DNA of 64,000 bases from Enhydrobacter sp. (GCA_025808875.1 CP075528.1:4834473-4898472); one strand, 5' to 3'. Positions 23,655 through 33,227 are shown, numbered from the stretch's first letter. Notes: generated by a model from the sequence alone, not told the origin. Numbers and translations: made by a program.

Positions 23655-26267
23655 ATGATCCGCACGACTTGTCCTTATTGCGGCGTTGGTTGCGGAGTCG
23701 TGGCAAGCCCAGACGGACGGGGTGAGGCGGATATCGCCGCCGATCTCGACCATCCAGCAAATCGCGGCCGGCTCTGTTCGAAGGGCGCGGCGCTCGGCGA
23801 GACCCTGTCGCTCGAGGACCGGCTGCTTCATCCTGAAATCGACGGGCGGCGCGTGTCCTGGAACGAAGCGCTCGATGCCGTCGCCAACGGGTTGCGCGAC
23901 GTTGTTGCGACGCATGGGCCAGATGCTGTCGCATTCTACGTCTCCGGCCAGCTTCTCACCGAGGACTACTACGCCGCGAACAAGCTGGTCAAAGGCTTCC
24001 TCGGTACGGCCAACATCGACACCAACTCGCGGCTGTGCATGGCGTCTTCGGTTGCGGGTCACAAGCGCGCCTTTGGCAGCGATACAGTGCCCGGGCTCTA
24101 CGAGGACATTGAACGGGCCGACCTCGTCGTTCTCGTCGGCAGCAATCTTGCCTGGTGTCATCCCGTGCTGTTCCAGCGGCTGGAAGCCGCCAAGCGCGAG
24201 CGACCGGCGATGAAAGTGGTGGTCGTCGATCCGCGGCGCACCGAGACATGCGACATTGCCGATCTCCACCTGGCGCTGAGGCCGGGCAGCGATGTCGCGC
24301 TGTTCAACGGATTACTAGCCGAGCTTCATCGTCGCGGTGTTGTCGCCGGCGACTTCGTGGACAACCACACTACCGGCCTCGAGAGCGCACTCGCGACGGC
24401 GCAGGCGACCGACGTCGCGATATGCGATCTGCTGGACACCCATCTCGCCACCTTCTTCGAGTGGTTCGCGGCCACGGAGAAGACCGTCACGCTCTACTCG
24501 CAAGGCGTGAACCAGTCGATTGCAGGTGTCGACAAGGTCAATGCCCTCATCAATTGCCATCTGCTGACAGGCCGCATCGGCCGGCCCGGCATGGGCCCGT
24601 TCTCAGTCACCGGCCAGCCCAATGCCATGGGAGGCCGCGAGGTTGGTGCGCTGGCGACGACACTCGCCGCCCACATGGACTTCGCCGCGGAGGATATCGA
24701 CCGTGTCGGGCGCTTCTGGAAGGCACCTCGCATGGCGACACGGCCGGGTCTCAAAGCGGTCGAACTTTTCGATTCGGTGCGGCAAGGCAAAATCAAGGCG
24801 ATCTGGATCATGGCAACCAATCCGGTGGTGACCCTGCCGGATGCCGACGCGGTGCACGCTGCGCTGAAGGGTTGCGCACTGTCGATCGTCTCGGAGGCGA
24901 CCCGCGCCAGCGACACGGTCGATGCCTGCCGTATCCGGCTGCCTGCGCTTGCTTGGGGCGAGAAGGACGGCACCGTTACCAACTCCGAGCGGATGATCTC
25001 GCGCCAGCGCTCCTTCCTTCCGGCGCCAGGGGAGGCGCGGCAGGATTGGTGGATCATCGCGCAGGTGGCCCGCCGTTTGGGATTTGGCTCGGCCTTCGCG
25101 TGGAAGGGCGTGACCGACATCTTCCGAGAACATGCATCGCTGTCGGCCTTCGAGAACGAGGGCACGCGCGATTTCGACATCGGCGCGCAGGCGACAGTCA
25201 GCGATACGGGGTACGACGCGCTCGAACCTTTTGCGTGGCCGGCGCGGGCGGGCAGCACGGTCGAGGGTGGACGCTTTTTTGCCGATGGCCGATTTTTCCA
25301 TGCCGACGGGCGTGCCCGCTTCGTTTCAACGACACCTCGCGGACCGGCCCATGACGTCGACGATCTGCGGCCGCTCCGACTGACCACCGGGCGCCTGCGC
25401 GACCAGTGGCACACCATGACGCGTACCGGGAAATCGGCGCGGCTCGCCGGGCATCGCCCGGAGCCCTGCATCGAAATCCGTCCCGAAGATGCGGCTGCAC
25501 GCGGTCTGGCCGATGGCGACATCGCCGAGCTGCGCAGCCGATGGGGTAGGGCACGCCTGCGTGTCCAAGTCACGGGTGGGATGCGTACCGGGGAGACGTT
25601 CGCACCGATGCATTGGACGGCGCGATTCGCGCGGGCCGCGCGGGTCAACGCGGCGGTCAACCCCGAGGTCGATCCGATCTCTGGCCAGCCGGAATTCAAG
25701 CACACACCGGTGCAAGTCTGTCGTCTGGATATGCGCTGGCATGGCACGATTCTCGCTCGACGCCCGGTCATGTTGCCGGACGTTTCCTATTGGGCGCGCA
25801 TCAAGAGCCCCGGCCACCTCGCTTACGTGCTGGCTGGCGACCAGTCGATTGCTGCGGCGCAGCAATCGCTATCGGCTGCGATGCGTGCGGCCAATCCGGG
25901 GCCGTGGATCACAGGCGATCGCGGCATCGGCGCCGTGGTGAGCGACGGACGCCTCGAGGCGGTGCTGGCTCTGCAGTCGACCTACGACGGCGCGCTGCGC
26001 GATCGGCTGGCACCATTCATGGCGGCCGGCCGGTTGAGCGTCGAGCAGCGTACGGCCTTGTTGCTGGGTGGCGACGGTGCGGAGCGAGGTGGCGAGGTCT
26101 GCGCCTGCTATGGCGTGTCGCGCGCCGCGGTCTCAGCCGCGATCGGCGATGGCGCCACCACGCTGGATGACATCGGGGCGGCGACGCGCGCCGGCACGAA
26201 CTGCGGCTCGTGCCGACCCGAACTGCGTGCCCTGTTGCGCCGAGGCCGGACGAGGAAGGCCGCGTGA
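23655..26267 (+). CDS. nasA: Assimilatory nitrate reductase, molybdenum catalytic subunit
   Basis: The 870-residue molybdopterin oxidoreductase of the NasA/NarB group has an N-terminal [4Fe-4S] site C-P-Y-C-G-V-G-C (6-13) with a later C-S-K-G cysteine. Mo-bis-MGD domains follow, with N-S-R-L-C-M-A-S-S (the cysteine is the expected Mo ligand). A C-terminal BFD-like [2Fe-2S] domain holds V-C-A-C-Y-G-V...N-C-G-S-C near 815-855. The BFD domain is typical of bacterial NasA and takes electrons from a flavoprotein. It reduces nitrate to nitrite in the cytoplasm. It begins 7 bp after the flavoprotein gene and overlaps cysG by one base (TGATG). Confidence 0.94.
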   Translation: MIRTTCPYCGVGCGVVASPDGRGEADIAADLDHPANRGRLCSKGAALGETLSLEDRLLHPEIDGRRVSWNEALDAVANGLRDVVATHGPDAVAFYVSGQLLTEDYYAANKLVKGFLGTANIDTNSRLCMASSVAGHKRAFGSDTVPGLYEDIERADLVVLVGSNLAWCHPVLFQRLEAAKRERPAMKVVVVDPRRTETCDIADLHLALRPGSDVALFNGLLAELHRRGVVAGDFVDNHTTGLESALATAQATDVAICDLLDTHLATFFEWFAATEKTVTLYSQGVNQSIAGVDKVNALINCHLLTGRIGRPGMGPFSVTGQPNAMGGREVGALATTLAAHMDFAAEDIDRVGRFWKAPRMATRPGLKAVELFDSVRQGKIKAIWIMATNPVVTLPDADAVHAALKGCALSIVSEATRASDTVDACRIRLPALAWGEKDGTVTNSERMISRQRSFLPAPGEARQDWWIIAQVARRLGFGSAFAWKGVTDIFREHASLSAFENEGTRDFDIGAQATVSDTGYDALEPFAWPARAGSTVEGGRFFADGRFFHADGRARFVSTTPRGPAHDVDDLRPLRLTTGRLRDQWHTMTRTGKSARLAGHRPEPCIEIRPEDAAARGLADGDIAELRSRWGRARLRVQVTGGMRTGETFAPMHWTARFARAARVNAAVNPEVDPISGQPEFKHTPVQVCRLDMRWHGTILARRPVMLPDVSYWARIKSPGHLAYVLAGDQSIAAAQQSLSAAMRAANPGPWITGDRGIGAVVSDGRLEAVLALQSTYDGALRDRLAPFMAAGRLSVEQRTALLLGGDGAERGGEVCACYGVSRAAVSAAIGDGATTLDDIGAATRAGTNCGSCRPELRALLRRGRTRKAA

Positions 26268-27676
26268 TGGGGAGCTTCCCGCTTTTCCTCGCATTGAAGG
26301 ACCGCCGAGCGCTCGTCGTGGGGGGCGGCGAGGCGGCCGTGCGGAAGATCGAACTGCTGCTCGCAGCAGGCGCGCAGGTTACCTTGATAGCCCAGACTGT
26401 GGTGGGCGAAATCGCTCAGCAGATCGCCGATGGACGCATCATTTGGGGCGGCCGCGCATTCGACGATGCAGACCTGATCGGCGTCTCGTTGGTTATCGTC
26501 GCCGTTGAAGACGACGTGCTTCAGGCGCGCGTATCGCACGCGGCACAGCAGCGCGGTGTGCCGGTCAATGTCGTCGATCGGCCGGCGCTCTCGAGCTTCA
26601 CCATGCCGGCCATTGTAGATCGCGGGCCGGTCACCGTCGCGATCTCAACCGGTGGCGCGGCTCCCGTGTTGGCGCGTCGGCTGAAGGCGGAAATCGAGCG
26701 CGTCCTGCCGGCGACGATCGGTCGACTGGCGCGCTTTGCCGACATTTTCCGGGCGCAGGTCCGGCGCACCTTGCCGGAACCGCAGACCCGCCGCCGCTTT
26801 TGGGATCGGGTATTCGAAGGTCGGGCGGCGGAGCTCGCTCTGGCTGGAGACGAGATCGGCGCGCGGCGCGAGTTGATCCGCTTGCTCGATGGCGTGCGCG
26901 GCGAGCGCCATCCGTGCCAAGGGATGGTGCATCTGGTCGGTGCTGGGCCAGGTGACCCGGATCTCCTCACGCTCAAGGCCCATCGACTGCTGCAGCAGGC
27001 CGATGTCGTCGTCTATGATCGGCTCGTGTCGACTGCGGTGCTGGCGATGGCGCGGCGGGATGCCGAGAGGATCTATGTCGGCAAGCGACGCGGCCATCAC
27101 CACGTCACACAATCTGAGATCAACGCGCGGCTCATAGCCCTGGCACGCGCCGGCAGGAGCGTAGTTCGTCTGAAGGCGGGAGATCCTTTCGTATTCGGTC
27201 GCGGTGGCGAAGAGTTCGAGGTGTTGCTCGATGCCGGTATCGCCGTGGAAGTCGTTCCCGGCATCACGGCCGCCTTGGGGTGTGCTGCGAGCGCGGGCAT
27301 ACCGCTTACCCATCGCGATCACGCACAGGCTTGCGTGTTCGTCGCAGGCCAGATGTGCGATGGGAAAGTCGATCTCGATTGGCGCCTGCTGGCAAGGCCG
27401 AAGCAAACCGTCGTCATCTACATGGTCGTAAGGACGCTTCCGATCATCGTTGCCGAACTTCGTCGCTTCGGCATGGTTGCGCACACGCCTGTCGCCTTGA
27501 TCGAAAGTGGCACGACCGAACGCGAGCGCCGCCTCGTCGGCACGCTCGCGACCATCGAGGACTTGGCAGCGCGCGCGCGCTTCGACGGTCCGACCTTGTG
27601 CATGGTTGGTGAAACCGTTGGTGCGGCGGCGGCGAGGGTCATGGATTTTCGCTTTGAGTCGCGAATTGGCCTCTGA
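26267..27676 (+). CDS. cysG: Siroheme synthase (multifunctional CysG)
   Basis: The 469-residue protein is a fusion. The N-terminal part (about 1-210) is the dehydrogenase/ferrochelatase with V-V-G-G-G-E-A-A-V-R-K-I near 20 and the A-I-S-T-G-G-A-A-P segment near 125. The C-terminal part (about 222-465) is uroporphyrinogen-III C-methyltransferase with V-G-A-G-P-G-D-P-D-L-L-T-L-K-A and D-R-L-V. It converts uroporphyrinogen III to siroheme, the NirA cofactor, so its place as last gene of the operon makes sense. The start overlaps the nasA stop and has GAGGAAGG upstream. The frame is open further upstream but that would overlap nasA more. Confidence 0.93.
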   Translation: MGSFPLFLALKDRRALVVGGGEAAVRKIELLLAAGAQVTLIAQTVVGEIAQQIADGRIIWGGRAFDDADLIGVSLVIVAVEDDVLQARVSHAAQQRGVPVNVVDRPALSSFTMPAIVDRGPVTVAISTGGAAPVLARRLKAEIERVLPATIGRLARFADIFRAQVRRTLPEPQTRRRFWDRVFEGRAAELALAGDEIGARRELIRLLDGVRGERHPCQGMVHLVGAGPGDPDLLTLKAHRLLQQADVVVYDRLVSTAVLAMARRDAERIYVGKRRGHHHVTQSEINARLIALARAGRSVVRLKAGDPFVFGRGGEEFEVLLDAGIAVEVVPGITAALGCAASAGIPLTHRDHAQACVFVAGQMCDGKVDLDWRLLARPKQTVVIYMVVRTLPIIVAELRRFGMVAHTPVALIESGTTERERRLVGTLATIEDLAARARFDGPTLCMVGETVGAAAARVMDFRFESRIGL

Positions 27677-27717
27677 TAGAAGCCGATGTGGTAAAAATGC
27701 AACAATGCAGGGGCGGG

Positions 27718-28404
27718 ATGCGCGGCTTCTTCTTGAGCGCGGCGATCACTGTGGCCTTCACGGGTGCGAGCGTCGCCCAGACAGAAGTACTCCGTGGCAC
27801 CTCGACCTCGAACAAGAAGGCTCCGGCGACCCAGTCGGCGAACGTACAGAAACCTCCGCCCGCTCCACGGCAGGCGACGACACCGCAAAGTTTGCGAGGC
27901 TCGCGATACGGCGGCTTCGCCCCCTCGGCACCCGTCGAGCCACCGGTACTCGATCTGGTCAGCCCGCGCACTCTCTCACTTCTCAACGTCAACTCGAAGG
28001 AAACCCTGACCGTCACCTACTGGTCGCACGGCAGCTATCATCGGAATGCGCTCGATCGGCTGAACCATTTCCTGCGCGATACGCGGGACAATGCCCAGAC
28101 CGAGATGGACCCGTTGCTCTTCGACGTCCTATGGCACACGCAGCAGCTCGCGGGCTACGGCGGCCAGGTCGAGATCCTGTCCGCCTATCGTTCGCCGGCG
28201 ACAAATGCGTGGTTGGCGAGCGTGAGCCGCGGCGTGGCGCGTGACAGTCAGCACATGAGTGGCAATGCCGTGGACGTGCGCTTTCCCGGTGTACCTGTAT
28301 TCAAGATCCGACAGGCCGCACGATCGCTCGGCATGGGCGGCGTCGGCTTCTATCCGCGCTCGGGATTTGTCCATCTCGACACCGGTCCGATCCGATACTG
28401 GTGA
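27718..28404 (+). CDS. Exported DUF882 (M15-like) cell-wall peptidase
   Basis: The protein has 228 residues from the ATG at 27718, chosen because it gives a clean signal peptide (M-R-G-F-F-L-S-A-A-I-T-V-A-F-T...A-S-V-A-Q) and has AGGGG nearby. GTG 27688 and ATG 27697 are alternatives. A Pro/Thr/Gln-rich linker (about 25-75) leads to a DUF882/YcbK domain with the zinc motif H-x2-G-x2-V-D-V near 182-190 and F-V-H-L-D near 220. Family members resemble D-Ala-D-Ala carboxypeptidases, and some lack proven activity. It is 41 bp after cysG but functionally unrelated, so read-through from the nas operon is possible. Confidence 0.87.
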   Translation: MRGFFLSAAITVAFTGASVAQTEVLRGTSTSNKKAPATQSANVQKPPPAPRQATTPQSLRGSRYGGFAPSAPVEPPVLDLVSPRTLSLLNVNSKETLTVTYWSHGSYHRNALDRLNHFLRDTRDNAQTEMDPLLFDVLWHTQQLAGYGGQVEILSAYRSPATNAWLASVSRGVARDSQHMSGNAVDVRFPGVPVFKIRQAARSLGMGGVGFYPRSGFVHLDTGPIRYW

Positions 28405-28410
28405 CGTCGG

Positions 28411-28929
28411 ATGACGACGCTCGAGGTCGTTGAAGGAGATATTACCCATCTCGATGTCGATGCCATCGTCAACGCAGCGAACGAGAGCCTGTTGGGTGGC
28501 GGCGGTGTCGACGGCGCCATTCATCGTGCCGCCGGCCCGGAGCTGTTGGCCGAATGTCGTACGATCGGTGGTTGCCCCACGGGCGAAGCGAGGATCACGC
28601 GTGGATATCGGCTGAAGGCGCGCCATGTGATTCATACCGTCGGCCCCGTCTGGCGTAGCGGTGCGGCGAACGAGCCGGCGCTCCTGGCGAGTTGCTATCG
28701 CAGTTGCCTGCTGCTGGCCGATCGTCATGGGCTCCGATCTCTCGCGTTCCCGGCGATCTCCACCGGCGTGTATGGGTACCCGAAGGACTTGGCGACAGAG
28801 ATTGCCGTACGCGAAGTACGCCACGGGGCGCGGATCGGGCGCGTCGTGTTCTGCTGCTTCGGCGCCGAAATGGCGACGCTCTACCGAGGCGTCATTGGCC
28901 AAACCGATTGGCGCTCTTCAGGAACTTGA
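28411..28929 (+). CDS. Macrodomain O-acetyl-ADP-ribose deacetylase
   Basis: The 172-residue protein consists of one macrodomain of the MacroD/YmdB type. It has G-D-I-T (residues 9-12), the catalytic-loop N-A-A-N-x-x-L-x-G-G-G-G-V-D-G-A-I-H at about 22-39, and A-I-S-T-G-V-Y-G-Y near 115-123, which together bind ADP-ribose. Such enzymes hydrolyse O-acetyl-ADP-ribose and can remove mono-ADP-ribose from proteins. It begins 6 bp after the DUF882 gene. Its last 38 bp overlap the 3' end of the convergent DUF924 gene. Confidence 0.93.
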   Translation: MTTLEVVEGDITHLDVDAIVNAANESLLGGGGVDGAIHRAAGPELLAECRTIGGCPTGEARITRGYRLKARHVIHTVGPVWRSGAANEPALLASCYRSCLLLADRHGLRSLAFPAISTGVYGYPKDLATEIAVREVRHGARIGRVVFCCFGAEMATLYRGVIGQTDWRSSGT

Positions 28930-29467
28930 GCTCTGCCTCAGAACTGGCTCGACCGAGTACGTCGTTGCGATGCGGGAATCGACCGAAGCGGGCGACGATA
29001 TCGCGATGCTCAATCGCATATTTCATGTTCTCATCGTTCTCCATGACCTCGAACAGGGCGCAGCCCAGTTCCTGATCGGCCAGCGACTCGCTGTGCTGGA
29101 AGGGCATGTAGAAGAAGACGCGCATGGCGGGAGGAAAGAGCGCCGGATAGAAACGCGCGAGCGCCCGTCGGGCCGCCCATAGGGCCTTGCCATCGCCGCG
29201 ATAGGCAAGCGCGGTGCGCCTATGGATATGGCGGGGGAACTGGTCGCACAGCACGATCAACGCCAATGCGCCGTCGGGGGATTGCACCCATGAGTCGCAT
29301 TCGCCCCGGACGGCGCGGCCGAGTGCTCCGGCGAATTGTTCCACGATCTCCGCGTCGAATGCCGGCGTGCTGCGGAACCATATCTCACGCTCCTTGCCAT
29401 GGCCGTGGTTGGCGAGCGGCAGGAACCAGAAATCGAGGATTTCACGGATGGACGTCTTGTCGCGCAT
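28892..29467 (-). CDS. DUF924 family protein
   Basis: This 191-residue all-helical protein matches DUF924 along its length: I-L-D-F-W-F-L-P near residue 10, W-F-R-S-T-P-A-F-D near 30, L-A-L-I-V-L-C-D-Q-F-P-R-H-I-H-R near 67-82, and F-Y-M-P-F-Q-H-S-E near 117. The fold is TPR-like and no activity is established. It converges on the macrodomain gene with a 38-bp antisense overlap of the 3' ends. It diverges from the sulfatase gene, with 41 bp between the start codons. Confidence 0.88.
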   Translation of the reverse strand: MRDKTSIREILDFWFLPLANHGHGKEREIWFRSTPAFDAEIVEQFAGALGRAVRGECDSWVQSPDGALALIVLCDQFPRHIHRRTALAYRGDGKALWAARRALARFYPALFPPAMRVFFYMPFQHSESLADQELGCALFEVMENDENMKYAIEHRDIVARFGRFPHRNDVLGRASSEAELKFLKSANRFGQ

Positions 29468-29508
29468 GCGGCTTAGATAGTGACTTGGCGGAGGGGAGGA
29501 AAGCCAGC

Positions 29509-31074
29509 GTGGCCAAGGTCAGAAACATCCTTTTCATCATGTGCGATCAGCTGCGGGCCGACCACCTCTCGTGCGCTGGCCACCCGCACCTGCGGACACC
29601 CGCCATCGACGGCTTGGCCAGTCGTGGCGTGTTGTTCCCGCGCGCCTATGTGCAATCCGGAGTCTGCGGTCCTTCGCGCATGAGCTACTACACCGGGCGG
29701 TACGTATTCTCGCACGGCGCCACATGGAACCGCGTTCCCCTGTCGCTCCGCGAGAAGACGATCGGCGACTATCTGCGACCGAGCGGTGTCCGTGTGGCGC
29801 TTGCCGGCAAGACCCACGTACTGCCCGACCTCGACGGGCTCGAGCGCTACGGTATCGAAGGGGGCTCGGCGATCGCCGCTCTCATGCGCGCTGGACGGTT
29901 CGAGGAACTCGATCGCTACGATGGCCATTCGCCACCCGGCGATGAGAGCGGCTATGCGGGCTATCTACGAGCGCAGGGCTACAATTCCGACGATCCGTGG
30001 AACGACTACGTGATCGCCGCCAACGGGCCGAACGGCGAGAAGCTCTCGGGCTGGCACATGCGCAACGCGCGCCTGCCCGCCCGCGTCGCCGAGCAGCACT
30101 CCGAAACCGCCTATATGACGCGCGAGGCGATACGTTTCATCGACAACATGGGCGATCAGCCGTGGTGCCTGCATCTAAGCTATGTGAAGCCGCACTGGCC
30201 CTACATGGCGCCGGCACCCTATCACGCGATGTACGACCCCGAGCATTGCCTGCCGCTCAATCGCTCCGAATTGGAGCTCGTCGACCCGCATCCGGTGCTG
30301 GCGGCGTACCGTAAGCACGAGGAATCGGTGTCTTTCCAGCGGGCGGACGGTCCCTCGACCGTGCGCCCGACATATATGGGTTTGATCCGCCAACTCGACG
30401 ATTGGCTCGGCCGCCTGTTCGCTCACTTGCAGGCGAAGGGCCGGATGGACGATACGCTCATCCTTTTCACATCGGATCATGGCGATTTCCTCGGCGACCA
30501 TTGGCTGGGTGAGAAGGAGATGTTCTACGAGGAAGCGCTGCGCGTTCCCTTCGTCGTCTATGATCCCGACCCGGCGGCGGATGCGACCCGGGGGACGATC
30601 GACAATCGCTTCGTCGAAAGTGTCGACGTGGTGCCGACCATCCTTGCCGCACTCGGCGAGGCGTCGCACGATCACCTGGTGGAGGGCCGCTCCTTGCTGC
30701 CCCTGTTGCGCGGAGGACCGGCAGGCGCGTGGCGCGATGCGGTGTTTTCCGAGCTCGACTATTCCTTCCGGGAGGCGCGCCGGATCCTGAGCCGCAAGCC
30801 GCAGGAATGCCGAGCCATGATGGTGCGCACCGACAAGTGGAAATATGTGTGGTGGCAGGGCTTCAGGCCGATGCTGTTCGATCTCGTCAACGATCCCGGC
30901 GAGCTAGCCGACCTGGGTGCCTACGCTGCCTTTGCGCATGTGCGCCAAGAGATGGAAGAGCGTCTGGCGGCGTGGCTGAAGGGCCGGAAGACGCGGGTCA
31001 CCGTCGATGACGACTATATCGAGGCCCGTACTGCGTCGCACAAAAAGCACGGCATCTTCTTCGGCGTGTGGTGA
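29509..31074 (+). CDS. Sulfatase / phosphonate monoester hydrolase-like enzyme
   Basis: From a GTG at 29509 with GGAGG upstream, the protein has 521 residues, close to phosphonate monoester hydrolases (about 514). The alkaline-phosphatase-superfamily metal site begins with I-M-C-D-Q-L-R-A-D. Cys53 in C-G-P-S-R is the C-x-P-S-R signature for conversion to formylglycine, and T-S-D-H-G-D-F-L-G-D-H near 322 supplies further metal ligands. There is no signal peptide, so it is cytoplasmic. The P-H-L-R-T-P-A-I-D and Q-S-G-V-C-G-P-S-R-M-S segments favour a phosphonate/phosphodiester hydrolase over an exported sulfatase. It requires a formylglycine-generating enzyme encoded elsewhere, or an enzyme-independent route. 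Confidence 0.87.
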   Translation: MAKVRNILFIMCDQLRADHLSCAGHPHLRTPAIDGLASRGVLFPRAYVQSGVCGPSRMSYYTGRYVFSHGATWNRVPLSLREKTIGDYLRPSGVRVALAGKTHVLPDLDGLERYGIEGGSAIAALMRAGRFEELDRYDGHSPPGDESGYAGYLRAQGYNSDDPWNDYVIAANGPNGEKLSGWHMRNARLPARVAEQHSETAYMTREAIRFIDNMGDQPWCLHLSYVKPHWPYMAPAPYHAMYDPEHCLPLNRSELELVDPHPVLAAYRKHEESVSFQRADGPSTVRPTYMGLIRQLDDWLGRLFAHLQAKGRMDDTLILFTSDHGDFLGDHWLGEKEMFYEEALRVPFVVYDPDPAADATRGTIDNRFVESVDVVPTILAALGEASHDHLVEGRSLLPLLRGGPAGAWRDAVFSELDYSFREARRILSRKPQECRAMMVRTDKWKYVWWQGFRPMLFDLVNDPGELADLGAYAAFAHVRQEMEERLAAWLKGRKTRVTVDDDYIEARTASHKKHGIFFGVW

Positions 31075-31109
31075 CGGTCGCTGCTCTTGCTTGATTCAGG
31101 GATACAACC

Positions 31110-31778
31110 CTACTTGAACTCGTACTGTTGAATGAGCCAGGGTTCGTTCCTTGCGGCGGAAATCCAGTCTTTCATCGCCGCATGTGAGAGAACTGCCGAG
31201 CAATAGGCCTCGGCATCCGAATCAACCGGAACGGCGTAGGTCTTGAAGCGTGTGACGACCGGGGCATACATCGCATCGGCGGCGGTGAACGTCCCGAACA
31301 GGAAGCCGTCGTCGCGCGGCGCTGCACCGACGAAGCGCTTGCGGCAGTCGCGCCACATCGACGTGATGCGCTCTATTTCGGCGCGCACGGCCGGTGTCAT
31401 GCCCTTGCCCGGATAGGAGGCGCGGATGTTCATCGGCATGCCGTTGCGCAGGTCGATGAAACCCGAGTGCATCTCGGCTGAGATCGAACGAGCGTGCGCG
31501 CGCGCCGCAACGGAGGCAGGCCACAGGCCGGTTTCGGGCTTGATGTCGTTGAGGTATTCGGCAATGGCCAGCGAATCCCACACCGCAAGGCCGCGATGCA
31601 AGAGCACCGGCACCCGCCCTGACGGCGAGTGCTTGCGGATCGTGGGTTGCGTTTCGGGCAAGTCGAGAGGCACGAGGACCTCCTCGAAGTCGAGGCCCGC
31701 CATCTTGACCATCAGCCATCCCCGTAGCGACCAGGACGAATAGTTCTTGTTGCCGATGACCAAAGTGAACTCGGCCAT
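31110..31778 (-). CDS. Glutathione S-transferase family protein
   Basis: The 222-residue protein has an N-terminal thioredoxin-like domain (N-K-N-Y-S-S-W-S-L-R near 10-19, S-P-S-G-R-V-P-V-L near 52, W-D-S-L-A-I-A-E-Y-L near 68) and a helical C-terminal domain (about 95-215). The N-Y-S-S-W-S-L-R start resembles the Zeta-like/maleylacetoacetate-isomerase-like bacterial group. The likely catalytic residue is in the S-S-W-S stretch. The substrate is unknown. The start at 31778 has AAGGAGGGG immediately upstream. A longer frame to 31814 is not needed. Confidence 0.88.
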   Translation of the reverse strand: MAEFTLVIGNKNYSSWSLRGWLMVKMAGLDFEEVLVPLDLPETQPTIRKHSPSGRVPVLLHRGLAVWDSLAIAEYLNDIKPETGLWPASVAARAHARSISAEMHSGFIDLRNGMPMNIRASYPGKGMTPAVRAEIERITSMWRDCRKRFVGAAPRDDGFLFGTFTAADAMYAPVVTRFKTYAVPVDSDAEAYCSAVLSHAAMKDWISAARNEPWLIQQYEFK

Positions 31779-31850
31779 ATCCCCTCCTTGCCAGCTGCCA
31801 AGTTTGGCCTGCAATGTTGACCCTTACACTACAGATTGGTGAGCTTGGCT

Positions 31851-33227
31851 ATGCCGTTGCCGTTCGTCGACCGTGCCGCTTCCGCGTTGTCCGTGCAGTT
31901 TGTGGGCCACGGCAAGTGGCGTGCCTGGGTGAAGGAGCAGAGTGCGGCGCGCCGAGCGTGGCTGGAATCGTCGAGGGTTGCCGGCAAGCCCGGTGATTTC
32001 GCGTTGCTGCCGGGCCGTGACGGTAAAGTGGGCGGCGCCGTGCTGATGCTCTCGCCGCAGCCGACATTGTGGGATTTCGGCATGCTCGCCACGAAGCTGC
32101 CAGCAGGCGTCTGGAAGCTCGCCGAGACCACCCCGATATCGCCAACAGATGCCGCGGTTGCCATCGGGCTGGGGATGTGGCGTTTCGAGCGCTATCGCTC
32201 GAAAAAGGGCGAACCGGGACCGAGGATCGTGTGGCCGCGGGGCGCAGACAAGGCGCGCGCGACGGCGACGATCGAAGCGGTCTCGATGGCACGAGATCTC
32301 ATCACGACGCCGTCGTCCGACATGGGTCCCGCCGAACTGGCGGGCGCGGCACGGGAACTTGCAAGAAAGCACGGAGCCAAGATCAAGGTCATCGTCGGCG
32401 ACGACTTGCTTAAGCAGAACTATCCGATGGTCCACGCCGTCGGCCGTGCCAGCAGTCGCGCGCCGCGTCTGATCGATCTCGTCTGGGGTCGAGAGAGCGA
32501 TCCGAAGGTGACGCTGGTCGGCAAGGGAGTCTGCTTCGACACCGGCGGCCTCGACCTCAAGCCGTCGACCGGCATGCTCATGATGAAGAAGGACATGGGT
32601 GGTGCGGCCGCGGTGATGGCTGTGGCGTCCATGGTGATGGCGGCGCGGCTGCCGGTGCGATTGCGCCTGTTGATCCCTGCGGTCGAGAACAGCGTGTCGG
32701 GCAACGCCTTCCGGCCGATGGACGTCGTGCCCACCCGCAAGGGGATCACGGTGGAGATCGGCAACACCGACGCCGAAGGCCGGCTGATCCTGTGCGACGC
32801 CCTGCATGAGGGAGCATCGGAGAAGCCGACCATGCTGATCGATTGCGCCACGCTCACCGGGGCAGCCCGCGTCGCATTGGGCACCGACTTGCCGGCGCTG
32901 TTCTGCAACGACGATGCACTGGCGGACGAACTGGTCGCCGCCGGCCAGCGGGAGGCGGACCCGATGTGGCGCCTGCCGCTGTTCGCCGGCTACCGTCGCA
33001 TGCTGGACAGCAAGGTGGCGGACATCAACAATGCGCCGGGAGCTGCGTTCGGCGGCGCGATTACGGCGGCTCTCTATCTCAAGGAATTCGTTCCGGACGA
33101 CGTACCCTGGGCCCATTTCGACATGATGGCCTGGAACAATATGTCCCGTCCGGGCCGCCCCGAGGGGGGTGAAGCCCAGGCCGTCCGTGCTATCTTTGCC
33201 GCCATCGAAAAGAGGGTGAAGAAATGA
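31851..33227 (+). CDS. Leucyl aminopeptidase family (M17) protein
   Basis: The 458-residue cytosolic M17 metallopeptidase shows the two-metal site as V-G-K-G-V-C-F-D-T-G-G near 225-235, M-K-K-D-M-G-G-A near 246, and the family hallmark N-T-D-A-E-G-R near 307-313. It removes N-terminal residues from peptides. The start at 31851 has GGTGAG seven bases before it, and an in-frame TTG at 31836 is weaker. The stop overlaps the start of the cupin gene (ATGA), so the two products are made together. That coupling suggests a shared role such as cysteinyl-peptide or glutathione turnover, which is speculative. Confidence 0.92.
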   Translation: MPLPFVDRAASALSVQFVGHGKWRAWVKEQSAARRAWLESSRVAGKPGDFALLPGRDGKVGGAVLMLSPQPTLWDFGMLATKLPAGVWKLAETTPISPTDAAVAIGLGMWRFERYRSKKGEPGPRIVWPRGADKARATATIEAVSMARDLITTPSSDMGPAELAGAARELARKHGAKIKVIVGDDLLKQNYPMVHAVGRASSRAPRLIDLVWGRESDPKVTLVGKGVCFDTGGLDLKPSTGMLMMKKDMGGAAAVMAVASMVMAARLPVRLRLLIPAVENSVSGNAFRPMDVVPTRKGITVEIGNTDAEGRLILCDALHEGASEKPTMLIDCATLTGAARVALGTDLPALFCNDDALADELVAAGQREADPMWRLPLFAGYRRMLDSKVADINNAPGAAFGGAITAALYLKEFVPDDVPWAHFDMMAWNNMSRPGRPEGGEAQAVRAIFAAIEKRVKK

